From: Clostridiaceae bacterium
GTDB taxonomy: Bacteria; Bacillota; Clostridia; Acetivibrionales; DUMB01
Assembly: GCA_012840085.1 (NCBI GenBank)
Contig: DUMB01000043.1
Coordinates: forward strand, 1-57,008
Reading direction: 5' to 3'
Length of the DNA: 57,008 bases
Below, one piece after another: positions 15,969 to 23,885 of this stretch. Every line of letters begins with the position of its first letter. Positions within the stretch are counted from its first letter, which is position 1. A program made the position numbers and the translations under genes. The notes below the pieces were generated by a model. It was given only the letters and a program-made list of their open reading frames with translations, made no database searches and was not told where the DNA came from.

Positions 15969-17369
15969 ATGAAACGTGTTTTGTGTGTATTATTAGCAAT
16001 TTATATTTTAATTCAACCTATTTGCATTTTTGCTGAAGGAGCAACTTCGGATTCGAAAGTTTTTGATCCTGCGGATCTGAAGAGTGAGGCAGTTATTCTT
16101 GTTGAAACTGGAAGCGGTGAAATTCTATATAGTAAAAATGAAAATAAAAAAATGTATCCTGCAAGTATGACAAAAATTATGACAGCGCTGCTTGCTGTTG
16201 AAAATCTCGATATGAAAGAAGTTATCACTGTTGGCAGTGAAATTAACCTTATGGAACTTGATGCAAGCAGTGCAGGTTTGCGTAGAGGGGAACAGATGAC
16301 AAATGAGGATTTACTGAGAGCTTTGCTGATACCGTCAGGGAATGACGCTGCTTACACCGTGGCAGTGCAGGTGGCACGTAAAGTAACAGGTGATTCGTCT
16401 CTTTCTATAGAAAAGGCATTGGACTATTTCTACGAAATGATGAACAAGCGGGCGAAGGAAATTGGTGCAGTGAATTCTAATTTTGTCAATCCTCATGGCT
16501 ATCACGATGATAACCATTATACTACTGCTTATGACCAGTACATTATTGCAAGGGAAGCAATGAAACATGAAGTTTTCAGAAATATTGTAAAAACGCGGTC
16601 TTATTCTACTGAGGAATCAAGCGGTGCTGACGGAGGAGAATCTATTAAAAGGCTACCTCATCAATGGTACAACAGAAATCTGATGCTCAATAAAAACAGC
16701 AAATACTATTATGAACTTGCTACAGGCATAAAAACGGGATATACTTCGGACTCCGGGTATTGTCTTGTATCTTCAGCTTCAAACGGGAATTTAAATGTTA
16801 TTGCCGTAGTGATGAATGCACCTACTGACGAAGCAAGGTGGGAGGATTCAAAAAACTTATTAAAATACGGACTTGAAAACTTTGAATTTCATACTGTCCT
16901 CAAAAAAGAACAGGCTGTAACCAATGTTAAAGTGGGGAAACGTTTCCGGAGCAAGACGGAAGATATTGCCGTTGTGAGCGATAAGGAATATACAAGTGTA
17001 TTTAACAAGAACGATATTCCCAATATAAAAGAGAATATAGTATGGAATGAAGAACTCATAGACAAAAAATATGAAGAAAAACATGGTTCTGTCAGGCTGC
17101 TGGGACCTGTTACAAAGGGACAGGTTTTAGGCAAGGTAATATATACTCTTAATGACAAAACAATTGTTGAATCAGATTTGTTGGCTATAAAAGATGCAAT
17201 GGAACTTGATGTTTTTGACCATGTTCTTAATGCAGGATATTTTGTTGCCAGTCATTGGAAAGTTTTTGCAATATCAATTATTGCCCTGGCTGCATTAATA
17301 GTTATATTGAGAGTTGCTGCTTTAAGAAAGCGCAAGAAAAAGTCTCAATGGTCATATCGTAATTATTAA
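15969..17369 (+). CDS. dacF: D-alanyl-D-alanine carboxypeptidase (DacF/PBP5 type, S11)
   Basis: The protein has 466 residues. A signal peptide (KRVLCVLLAIYILIQPICIF) is followed by the S11 penicillin-binding domain. The active-site triads are SMTK (SxxK), SGN in IPSGNDAAYT, and KTG in GIKTGYTSDSG. The C-terminal part is the beta-rich PBP5_C domain. A final hydrophobic helix (about 433-452) followed by RKRKKK anchors it in the membrane. It trims the terminal D-Ala from peptidoglycan stem peptides outside the cell. GAGGGG precedes the ATG. It is the last gene of a three-gene run and is followed by a terminator. The family makes the assignment secure; the choice between dacF and dacA is not certain. 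Confidence 0.92.
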   Translation: MKRVLCVLLAIYILIQPICIFAEGATSDSKVFDPADLKSEAVILVETGSGEILYSKNENKKMYPASMTKIMTALLAVENLDMKEVITVGSEINLMELDASSAGLRRGEQMTNEDLLRALLIPSGNDAAYTVAVQVARKVTGDSSLSIEKALDYFYEMMNKRAKEIGAVNSNFVNPHGYHDDNHYTTAYDQYIIAREAMKHEVFRNIVKTRSYSTEESSGADGGESIKRLPHQWYNRNLMLNKNSKYYYELATGIKTGYTSDSGYCLVSSASNGNLNVIAVVMNAPTDEARWEDSKNLLKYGLENFEFHTVLKKEQAVTNVKVGKRFRSKTEDIAVVSDKEYTSVFNKNDIPNIKENIVWNEELIDKKYEEKHGSVRLLGPVTKGQVLGKVIYTLNDKTIVESDLLAIKDAMELDVFDHVLNAGYFVASHWKVFAISIIALAALIVILRVAALRKRKKKSQWSYRNY

Positions 17370-17420
17370 CAGGTTTGTAATATAATATAAAAAATTATTT
17401 GATTCAGGTATATTTTTGCA

Positions 17421-17469
17421 TTAGGGGGAGAAAATTATTAATGCCTCACAAATACATTTAACCCCCTAA
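17421..17469 (+). other. Six-codon frame between pairing TTAGGGGG and CCCCCTAA arms
   Basis: A ribosome-site-like AGGGGG (17423-17428) is followed by ATG-CCT-CAC-AAA-TAC-ATT-TAA (17441-17461). The arm TTAGGGGG (17421-17428) can pair with CCCCCTAA (17462-17469), so the same transcript can hide the ribosome site. It sits directly before a terminator, like a tiny leader. It may equally be the base of a longer terminator stem. Confidence 0.3.
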
Positions 17470-17472
17470 GTG

Positions 17473-17498
17473 CCCTGGCAACTGCCAGGGTGTTTTTT
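17473..17498 (+). terminator. rho-independent terminator
   Basis: CCCTGGC-AACT-GCCAGGG (17473-17490) is a perfect 7-bp stem with a tetraloop, followed by TG and T7. It ends the GT-B/rhomboid-like/dacF transcript. Confidence 0.9.
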
Positions 17499-18040
17499 TA
17501 CCGGTTCTTCTGCTGCGCTTTTGCAGGATTTATTATCGAAGGCCACAACATAGGCAGTTAATATGTAATATTTTTAATTAATTGCGAAATTTTAATAAAT
17601 TCTTAAATTTTTATTCCTTTAATTTTATTTGAGTTTGAGATAATATTATAGGTGGTGTTTAATGGGAATTATTTGTAAGTAAATATGAAAGTAAAGCTTG
17701 ATTTTCATTGGCCATGAGCCTTTTCCAAAAAGGCACAACAAACCAGGCATTTTATTTCAAGCCTTTGAGGGAATTACGGCTTGGCCATTTAATTGGTGGG
17801 TTGCTGTTTAATGTTATAATTTATGGAATATTATGCTATAATATATAAAAGTATATATGAATTTTAGCTGAAATTAGAAAATTTCAAATTATGAAATTAT
17901 AAAGCTGAATACCATTATAATAGAATACTGTTATATTTGAATACTATTATAATTAGATGCTGTTATCTTTCCGGAAATTATGTGAATTGTAAATTCAGCT
18001 TATTTCAATGTTATATAAAGTTTGAAGGGAGTTTGAAGTA
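17499..18040. other. AT-rich intergenic stretch
   Basis: There is no gene of normal size in 542 bases. A second very short frame, ATG GGA ATT ATT TGT AAG TAA, begins near 17662 and has AGGTGG just upstream. A cluster of small hairpins lies at about 17708-17792 (GCCTTTT-CC-AAAAGGC at 17718-17734; CAAGCC and GGCTTG arms further on) that could be a structured 5' leader. It does not fit a riboswitch class I know. TATAAT-like boxes near 17815 and 17840 probably serve the LTA-synthase-like gene. Confidence 0.4.
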
Positions 18041-19924
18041 TTGTTTAATTCATCATTGGCTAAAAATAACAAGGTGATGATTGGCGATTTAAGCTTGCGC
18101 GAAGCTATATACTGTTTGATGTGCTTTTTGTCTATAATGATTAAATGCTTTTATTATCAGTTTACAACCAGGCTAAACTTGAGGCCCTTTTTCTCATCAT
18201 CAAATATATTAATGCTCACGGCATCTTTTGGGATGCTTCTGGTAATAATGGGATTTGTAATGCTGATTTCCAATAAAAGAAGGATAACTGCCATATTTAT
18301 ATGTTATCTGATTCTGACTGTATTGCTTATTGCGGATACTAATTTTTACCGTTATTATTACGGAATAATTACCATACCTGTATTATTTCATGTAAATATC
18401 AAGCTGCTTAATTCTGTTGACCAAAGTATATTCAGCTTGTTTAAAATTAAGGATCTGATTTACATACTGGATATACCTGTGATGATTGCAGGATTAGTAA
18501 TGATTAATAAAAGAGGAGTAGGAAAACTAAATACCAGGAAAAAGGTTCTTGCTTCCATGTTAAGCATAATAGTAGGTTTGACTGCGTTGTTAGCTACATC
18601 TTCCAGAACTGATATAAACGCATTTGCACACAACAGCAATTATGTTACAAAAAGGCTGGGAGTACTTTATTCGCATGTTGATGCCACAAAAAGGTATATT
18701 GAAAATAATCTTTTTAACGAAGATGGGCTTTCAGAAAAAGAAGAACAAGAACTCAAAGAATTTTTCGGTTCAAGGCAGAAAGCATCTGATAACTACAGGG
18801 GAATAGCAAAGGGGAAGAATTTAATAGTTGTGCAGATTGAAGCAATGCAGGAATTTGTTATAAACCGCCGTATAGATGGAAGGGAAATTACGCCGAATCT
18901 GAATAAGCTGATTAAACAAAGCCTTTATTTTGACAATATTTATTTTCAGGTAGCCGGTGGCAATACTTCTGATGCTGAATTTTTGAGCAATACTTCTTTA
19001 TATCCTGCAAAGGAAGGATCGGTTTATACCATATACCCTGAGAATTTCTATTATTCACTGCCGAAAGCAATGAAAGAACAGGGATATACTACTTATGCAA
19101 TGCATGGTTTCAGACCGGATTTCTGGAACAGGAATGAAATGTATAAAGCTCTTGGCTTCGATGTATTTGTGAGCGAAGAAGATTATGAAATGGATGACTT
19201 TGCAGGATGGGACGGCACTGCATTGAGTGATTCTTCATTCTTCAGGCAGTCTTTGGAGAAGATTGATACAAGTAAGCCATTTTACAGCTTTTTGGTTACC
19301 CTTTCAAGCCATCATCCTTTTAATTACTTTGAAAACTATGATGAGTTTGATGCCGGAGAGTTTGAGGGTACTTATATAGGCAATTATATAAAGGCCGCAA
19401 ATTATGCTGACAAATGCCTGGGCGAATTTATTGACAATCTAAAAAAACGTGGATTGTTTGACAATAGCCTGTTGGTTTTATATGGTGACCATTCTGCTGT
19501 TCCAAAGCACCAGGCGGACGAATTGATGGAGTTCCTTGACATAAGTTACAGTGAAACTGAATGGGCAAAGCTCCAGAAGGTTCCTTTAATAATTCATTAT
19601 CCGGGCTTGAGAAATGGAGAGGTTGAAAGTATTACCGGAGGGCAGATAGATATTTTCCCTACTATTGCAAATCTTTTAGGGTTTGATACTCCTTTTGCCA
19701 TAGGAAAGGATTTGCTTAACTCTAAGGAAGGATATGTTGTTCTGAGAAATGGATCGGTTATTACTGACAGGTATTTTTACGACAACAATGTTAGAGAAAT
19801 TTTTGACATAAAAAGTGGTAAACCTTTAAATTGGAAAGATTATATGCATGAGCTTAAAGGTTATATAAATGAATTGTATATTTCCGACACAATTATTGAA
19901 AAAGACGCTTTTAGAAAAGAATGA
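18041..19924 (+). CDS. Lipoteichoic-acid-synthase family phosphoglycerol transferase (sulfatase fold)
   Basis: The protein has 627 residues. Four to five membrane helices occupy roughly residues 20-190. An extracellular sulfatase-type domain then starts at KNLIVVQIEAMQEFVI (metal Glu). The catalytic threonine is in GGNTSDAEFLSNTSLYP, FRPDFWNR and GDHSAVPKH carry further substrate and metal ligands, and WDGTALSD is typical. Enzymes of this family polymerise or transfer glycerol phosphate from phosphatidylglycerol onto a lipid anchor or glycan on the outer face of the membrane. The start is TTG 18041 with GAAGGGA ten bases upstream. Its last 14 bases overlap a small convergent gene. It is monocistronic in appearance. 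Confidence 0.9.
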   Translation: MFNSSLAKNNKVMIGDLSLREAIYCLMCFLSIMIKCFYYQFTTRLNLRPFFSSSNILMLTASFGMLLVIMGFVMLISNKRRITAIFICYLILTVLLIADTNFYRYYYGIITIPVLFHVNIKLLNSVDQSIFSLFKIKDLIYILDIPVMIAGLVMINKRGVGKLNTRKKVLASMLSIIVGLTALLATSSRTDINAFAHNSNYVTKRLGVLYSHVDATKRYIENNLFNEDGLSEKEEQELKEFFGSRQKASDNYRGIAKGKNLIVVQIEAMQEFVINRRIDGREITPNLNKLIKQSLYFDNIYFQVAGGNTSDAEFLSNTSLYPAKEGSVYTIYPENFYYSLPKAMKEQGYTTYAMHGFRPDFWNRNEMYKALGFDVFVSEEDYEMDDFAGWDGTALSDSSFFRQSLEKIDTSKPFYSFLVTLSSHHPFNYFENYDEFDAGEFEGTYIGNYIKAANYADKCLGEFIDNLKKRGLFDNSLLVLYGDHSAVPKHQADELMEFLDISYSETEWAKLQKVPLIIHYPGLRNGEVESITGGQIDIFPTIANLLGFDTPFAIGKDLLNSKEGYVVLRNGSVITDRYFYDNNVREIFDIKSGKPLNWKDYMHELKGYINELYISDTIIEKDAFRKE

Positions 19925-20123
19925 AATTGCATTTATTTATTATTTCGCGTATTTTTTTTCTTTCTTGCTGGGACTCTATACAATCTAGATTTTCATATAT
20001 GAATTGAAGTTTTAATCTGGCATTGTTATAGAAACATTGGCGATCTATTTTTCGGAGCTCATATTGTTTAATAAGAAGTTGAAGAATATCTACGGAACAG
20101 CTTACCAGTAAATAAGTTTCCAT
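19911..20123 (-). CDS. Small hypothetical protein (70 aa)
   Basis: The frame begins METYLLVSCSVDILQLLIKQ with GAGGTG seven bases before the ATG, a credible ribosome site. The product looks fully helical and charged (KIDRQ, ESQQERKKIREIINK) and has no membrane segment. I do not recognise a family. It overlaps the end of the LTA-synthase-like gene tail to tail by 14 bases. It is likely real but unproven. Confidence 0.45.
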   Translation of the reverse strand: METYLLVSCSVDILQLLIKQYELRKIDRQCFYNNARLKLQFIYENLDCIESQQERKKIREIINKCNFILF

Positions 20124-20618
20124 ATTATAGCACCTCGTTTATTTATGAAATTTGAGCCTAAATGTATATAAAAAGTAAATAAAGTTAACCAAATATAATT
20201 ATGTAATTATGAAAACATATAACGGATTAATACAGAATATACAGAATATACAGAATATACAGAATGTTGTGCTCTACTGTGCTATAAAATATTTACTGCA
20301 CCGTACATTTTGTCAGCCATTCCTAAAGTTAATCTTGAACCTATCGGGAAACCCCTTAATGTAAAAGGAATAGTTCCTACTCAAAAAAGTGGACCCCTCC
20401 TTACCTGAAGTTCTTGTTTTATTATCTAACCCAATAAGCCATTTTTTTATAAATAATATGCAACCTCTTATAATATACCACTTGTGGCATTTACTGTCAA
20501 AGTATGTGGGAAATTATCTATAGAAGCTAAATAAGCTGGGCAATAATACTTATAAATTTTTTGCACTAATTACTTTTACTGTCATTTAGTGATAATTAAA
20601 TAAAATATATGATAAAAT
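20124..20618. other. Non-coding region with short tandem repeat
   Basis: No gene is apparent between the small ORF and the Tad promoter. It holds four copies of TACAGAATA (20231-20266, last base variant). A plus-strand frame around 20295-20407, ending with VPTQKSGPLLT, looks coding-like and may be a relic, but I cannot identify it. Confidence 0.45.
20231..20266. repeat. Four 9-bp tandem repeats (TACAGAATA)
   Basis: Units at 20231, 20240, 20249 and 20258; the first three are identical and the last ends in G. It is a typical slippage microsatellite. Confidence 0.95.
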
Positions 20619-20647
20619 TTGACAATTATGGAATTTTTATTTATAAT
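20619..20647 (+). promoter_or_regulatory. Perfect consensus sigma-A promoter of the Tad cluster
   Basis: TTGACA (20619-20624), exactly 17 bases, and TATAAT (20642-20647). Both hexamers match the consensus in every position. The TadZ start codon is 60 bases downstream. A promoter this strong with no visible operator suggests constitutive or externally repressed expression. Confidence 0.85.
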
Positions 20648-20706
20648 GTTTATTGAATAAATTACATTAAATGTAAAACACATATAACCCCTGGAAGAGG
20701 TGCTGT

Positions 20707-21837
20707 ATGGGCAGACTGAACCTTGTGATTGCGGACCATGATGAAGATTATGTAAAAAGTTTTTCGGATTTTCTTACATATAAATATTCAAACAGATTCC
20801 AGATCAGTTATTTTACAAAATATGACTGTCTTTTGGATTTCATTGAGAATGAGGGCAAAAAGGTTGATATTCTTTTGCTGGACATTGATATGTATGCTGA
20901 GGACATGCCCTTTGATAAAGTAGGAACAGTAATAATTCTTACCGGCGGGAACCAGTTGGTAAAGAATACGGAGCATAAACAAATAAATAAATATCAGCAT
21001 GGCGACAGAATTGTGGGAGATATAATAGAGGCTTATTCCATGGAGGACAGGGGAATAAACCAACGTATTTACACAAATAAAAACAAAACAACCAGAATAG
21101 TTACGTTCTTTTCTCCTGCAGGAGGAAGCGGAACTACATGTGTTGCGTTAGGTTCAAGCGTACAATGCGCTATGAGAGGAATGACTGTGCTCTATTTGGA
21201 TTTTCAAACGTTGAACAGCACGAAATTGTTTTTTGAATTCTCTAAAACCCGTGGGCTTTCGGATATACTTTATTCCCTTAAAGAAAAAGAAACCGATATA
21301 GCAGCGAAAATTGAGGCATTGAGGTGCGTAGACGAGGAATATAATATACACTTTTTTGCACCTGCGCAAAGTGGTGTCGAGCTTTGGGAAGTGACTCCGG
21401 AAGAATATGCAGCTTTCATACGGCAGATAAGGAATATGGGATATTACGATGTTATTTTCATAGATAGCTCTGCAGATTTTGCTTTAAGAAATGCAGAGAT
21501 TTTGGAAACAAGTGATCGTGTATTTATTATTGTAAGGCAGGACACCTTGTCTGCAAAAAAGGCGAAAGTACTTTTAGATGAAATGAACATACTTGAACAA
21601 AGAAAAGGGGTCAATTTAAAGGATGGTGTTCGTATTATCATAAACAATTGCAATGGAAGCCCTGCTGACATGGTGACGGGATTAACAATTGAAGAAAAGG
21701 CACCGGCTTTTATATTACCTTACAGTCCTGAGATATCAGCCATAAGGGAATTGAAAACATTAGCGGATATGGAAGACGATTTTAACAAGGGAATCAATGT
21801 TATTCTCAACAAGGGGATTTTAGAATCTGTGAGGTGA
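20707..21837 (+). CDS. tadZ: TadZ/CpaE-like pilus assembly ATPase
   Basis: The protein has 376 residues. Residues about 1-110 form a receiver-like domain (LVIADHDEDYVKSFSDFL, DILLLDIDM). From about 125 a MinD/ParA-type domain begins with SPAGGSGTTCVALG, an atypical Walker A without the usual lysine, as known for clostridial TadZ, then VLYLDFQTLNS and VIFIDSSADFAL. TadZ places the Tad secretion machine at a cell site. GAAGAGGTG precedes the ATG. It is the first gene of a tight run, with TadB four bases downstream. The usual partner ATPase TadA/CpaF is not in the cluster. Confidence 0.85.
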   Translation: MGRLNLVIADHDEDYVKSFSDFLTYKYSNRFQISYFTKYDCLLDFIENEGKKVDILLLDIDMYAEDMPFDKVGTVIILTGGNQLVKNTEHKQINKYQHGDRIVGDIIEAYSMEDRGINQRIYTNKNKTTRIVTFFSPAGGSGTTCVALGSSVQCAMRGMTVLYLDFQTLNSTKLFFEFSKTRGLSDILYSLKEKETDIAAKIEALRCVDEEYNIHFFAPAQSGVELWEVTPEEYAAFIRQIRNMGYYDVIFIDSSADFALRNAEILETSDRVFIIVRQDTLSAKKAKVLLDEMNILEQRKGVNLKDGVRIIINNCNGSPADMVTGLTIEEKAPAFILPYSPEISAIRELKTLADMEDDFNKGINVILNKGILESVR

Positions 21838-21841
21838 AGAA

Positions 21842-22612
21842 ATGAATAAAAGTATAAACATCAACACCTTGCCTGATTACAATACCTATTTAATGTCAGG
21901 AAAAGAAAAAATACTGTACTTTCTTGAAGGAGCAGCTTTTATATATGCTTTTGCCTTTATTTTTTACCGCAGTCATATTTTTTGCATACTTTTGTGTCCT
22001 TTTGCACTCTTCTATCCGCGAATTAAAACGCGCAGTATTATTGAAAAAAGGAAATACGAGCTCAATATACAGTTCAAGGATATGTTGTATTCATTGTCAT
22101 CAACACTTTCAGCAGGTAAGTCACTTGAACTGGCATTCAGAGATGTTCTGGCAGACCTTGAGGTGCTCTACCCGCATCCAGATACTCCAATAATAAGGGA
22201 AGTGGAGTATGTAATAAGAAAAATTGATATGAATGAAACTGTTGAAGAAGCCCTATGTGATTTTGCAGGGCGTGTTCATCTTGAGGATGTTGACAATTTT
22301 GTGGATGTGCTTCGAATATGTAAAAGGACAGGCGGCAATATTGTTGAGGTTTTGAGGAATACTTCAAATATTATAAATGACAAAATTGAGATTAAGCATG
22401 AGATAAATACACTTCTGGCACAGAGAAACCTTGAGAGAAAAGTGCTGAACTTGCTCCCACCTGCAATGGTGCTTATTATATCCGCAAGTTCATACGATTA
22501 CATACGTCCGGTGTTTACAACCATACAGGGTAGACTTGTGATGACTATTGCAATTTTACTGCTGGCGGCAGCCTATTTTATATCGAAGAAGATAATGGAT
22601 ATAAAGGTGTGA
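21842..22612 (+). CDS. tadB: TadB-like type II secretion F-domain membrane protein
   Basis: The protein has 256 residues. Two hydrophobic segments near residues 27-58 precede a cytoplasmic T2SF domain with LYSLSSTLSAGKSLELAF and RTGGNIVEVL, ending in two more hydrophobic segments (LPPAMVLIISA and MTIAILLLAAAYFI). In Tad systems this inner-membrane platform couples the ATPase to pilin assembly. GAGGTGA lies directly before the ATG, four bases after tadZ, and the next platform gene starts four bases after the stop. Assignment as TadB rather than TadC rests on order. Confidence 0.8.
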   Translation: MNKSININTLPDYNTYLMSGKEKILYFLEGAAFIYAFAFIFYRSHIFCILLCPFALFYPRIKTRSIIEKRKYELNIQFKDMLYSLSSTLSAGKSLELAFRDVLADLEVLYPHPDTPIIREVEYVIRKIDMNETVEEALCDFAGRVHLEDVDNFVDVLRICKRTGGNIVEVLRNTSNIINDKIEIKHEINTLLAQRNLERKVLNLLPPAMVLIISASSYDYIRPVFTTIQGRLVMTIAILLLAAAYFISKKIMDIKV

Positions 22613-22616
22613 TGGT

Positions 22617-23477
22617 GTGATTGCAATTTTTTTAATTATAGTGATTGCCATAATAGTATTGTTTGTTTTGGCAGGCAGGAGGTATGACCAGTTCCTGAAA
22701 CCTATTGACGAGAAGAAATATCCATTTAAGAGGTTTATGCCCGCAGCCCTTTATATATTAGACATAACGGGATATAAATTCGCTTCAAAATATGACAGGG
22801 AAAGACTGATAAAGATAAGTCAGCTTTCAGGGCGCAGGTATGCAAAATATTATTTAAAGATTCACTGGGCTAATAAGATTGTATATGCAATGTTCGGACT
22901 GGTTTTAACTTCACTTGGCGGCTCAGCGGCAAAATTTGATGCTATGTATGCAGCATTTAGCATAGTGTTGATTTTAACAGCTTTCTATTTACCTGATATT
23001 GAACTTAAGGAAAAGATAAAAAAGAGGAGGCTTCTGATTCAGATTGATTTTCCTGAATTTCTTAACAAGCTGACGTTACTTGTAAATGCCGGGATGACAA
23101 TTTCAAAGGCGTGGGAGAAGATAGCACAGGATAATACAAGAGACCGGCCTTTGTATGAGGAGCTGAACATGACGCTGTCTTATATAGCAGCAGGCGTGCC
23201 TGAGCAACAAGCTTATGAGGATTTTGCCAAAAGGTGTGGTATCCCTGAGGTGACAAGATCTATTTCTATTATTTTGCAGAACCTGCGTAAGGGAAATTCG
23301 CAGCTTGTTTCCATGTTGAGGCTGCAGGCAAGTGAATGCTGGGATATGCGTAAAAATACAGCAAAAAAATTGGGGGAAGAGGCATCTACCAAAATGTTGC
23401 TGCCGCTAATGCTGATGTTTCTTTCAATTCTGATTATAGTAACCGCGCCTGCAATACTGGCGTTGCGGGATTTTTAG
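22617..23477 (+). CDS. tadC: TadC-like type II secretion F-domain membrane protein
   Basis: The protein has 286 residues, starts at GTG 22617 behind AAAGGTG. An N-terminal membrane helix is followed by a central pair (IVYAMFGLVLTSLG, AAFSIVLILTAFYLP). The T2SF domain contains FPEFLNKLTLLVNAGMTISK and AGVPEQQAYEDFAKRCGIPE and closes with LPLMLMFLSILIIVTAPAIL. It is the second platform protein expected in a Tad machine and is translationally linked to the upstream gene. Confidence 0.8.
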   Translation: MIAIFLIIVIAIIVLFVLAGRRYDQFLKPIDEKKYPFKRFMPAALYILDITGYKFASKYDRERLIKISQLSGRRYAKYYLKIHWANKIVYAMFGLVLTSLGGSAAKFDAMYAAFSIVLILTAFYLPDIELKEKIKKRRLLIQIDFPEFLNKLTLLVNAGMTISKAWEKIAQDNTRDRPLYEELNMTLSYIAAGVPEQQAYEDFAKRCGIPEVTRSISIILQNLRKGNSQLVSMLRLQASECWDMRKNTAKKLGEEASTKMLLPLMLMFLSILIIVTAPAILALRDF

Positions 23478-23575
23478 CGGTAATTGCATTTTATGTTGAT
23501 AATGTTGTGTTTATATTTGCTAATGCTGATTAAAGGTTATGTGATGATTCAAGATTATGGAGAGGGGGTGACAAA

Positions 23576-23797
23576 ATGTCAAATGTGTTTATGAGGTTCA
23601 TAAAGGAAGAAGACGGGCTAGGCACAGTAGAAATTGTAATAATAATTGCTATTCTAGTGGGAATTGCACTCATATTCAGGCACTCAATTGTAAAATTTGT
23701 AACAAGAATTATAAACCAGGTTTTTGGAAATGAAAACATAAACAATCAGATTGACAGTCAGAGCATACTTGATAGTTACAATTCGCAAAATCCGTAG
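23576..23797 (+). CDS. Flp-type (type IVb) pilin-like protein
   Basis: The protein has 73 residues. A short basic/acidic leader FIKEEDGLGTVE precedes a hydrophobic segment IVIIIAILVGIALIFRHSIV. This is the layout of Flp/TadE-like pilins, which are cut after the Gly before a Glu-containing helix by a prepilin peptidase. No peptidase gene is seen here. GAGAGGGGGTGA precedes the ATG. The C-terminus is polar (NINNQIDSQSILD). It probably forms the Tad filament; a pseudopilin role is possible. Confidence 0.75.
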   Translation: MSNVFMRFIKEEDGLGTVEIVIIIAILVGIALIFRHSIVKFVTRIINQVFGNENINNQIDSQSILDSYNSQNP

Positions 23798-23885
23798 AAG
23801 AAGACAAATGAGATGGAGTTACTGCTATGAAATGTGGCACACAAGGTTAATTTGAGATTGAGTCTAAGGGGGCGGATGTTGAGTA

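Noticed and set aside
17708..17792. Possible riboswitch (hairpin cluster with GGCACAACAAACC)
   Set aside because: I compared it from memory with c-di-GMP and other common classes; conserved cores do not match. It is kept only as an unexplained structured stretch.
20231..20266. CRISPR-like array
   Set aside because: The units are 9 bases with no spacers; it is a simple microsatellite.
20295..20407. Coding-like plus-strand frame ending VPTQKSGPLLT
   Set aside because: It has no start or ribosome site and I cannot match it to a family; noted as a possible relic only.
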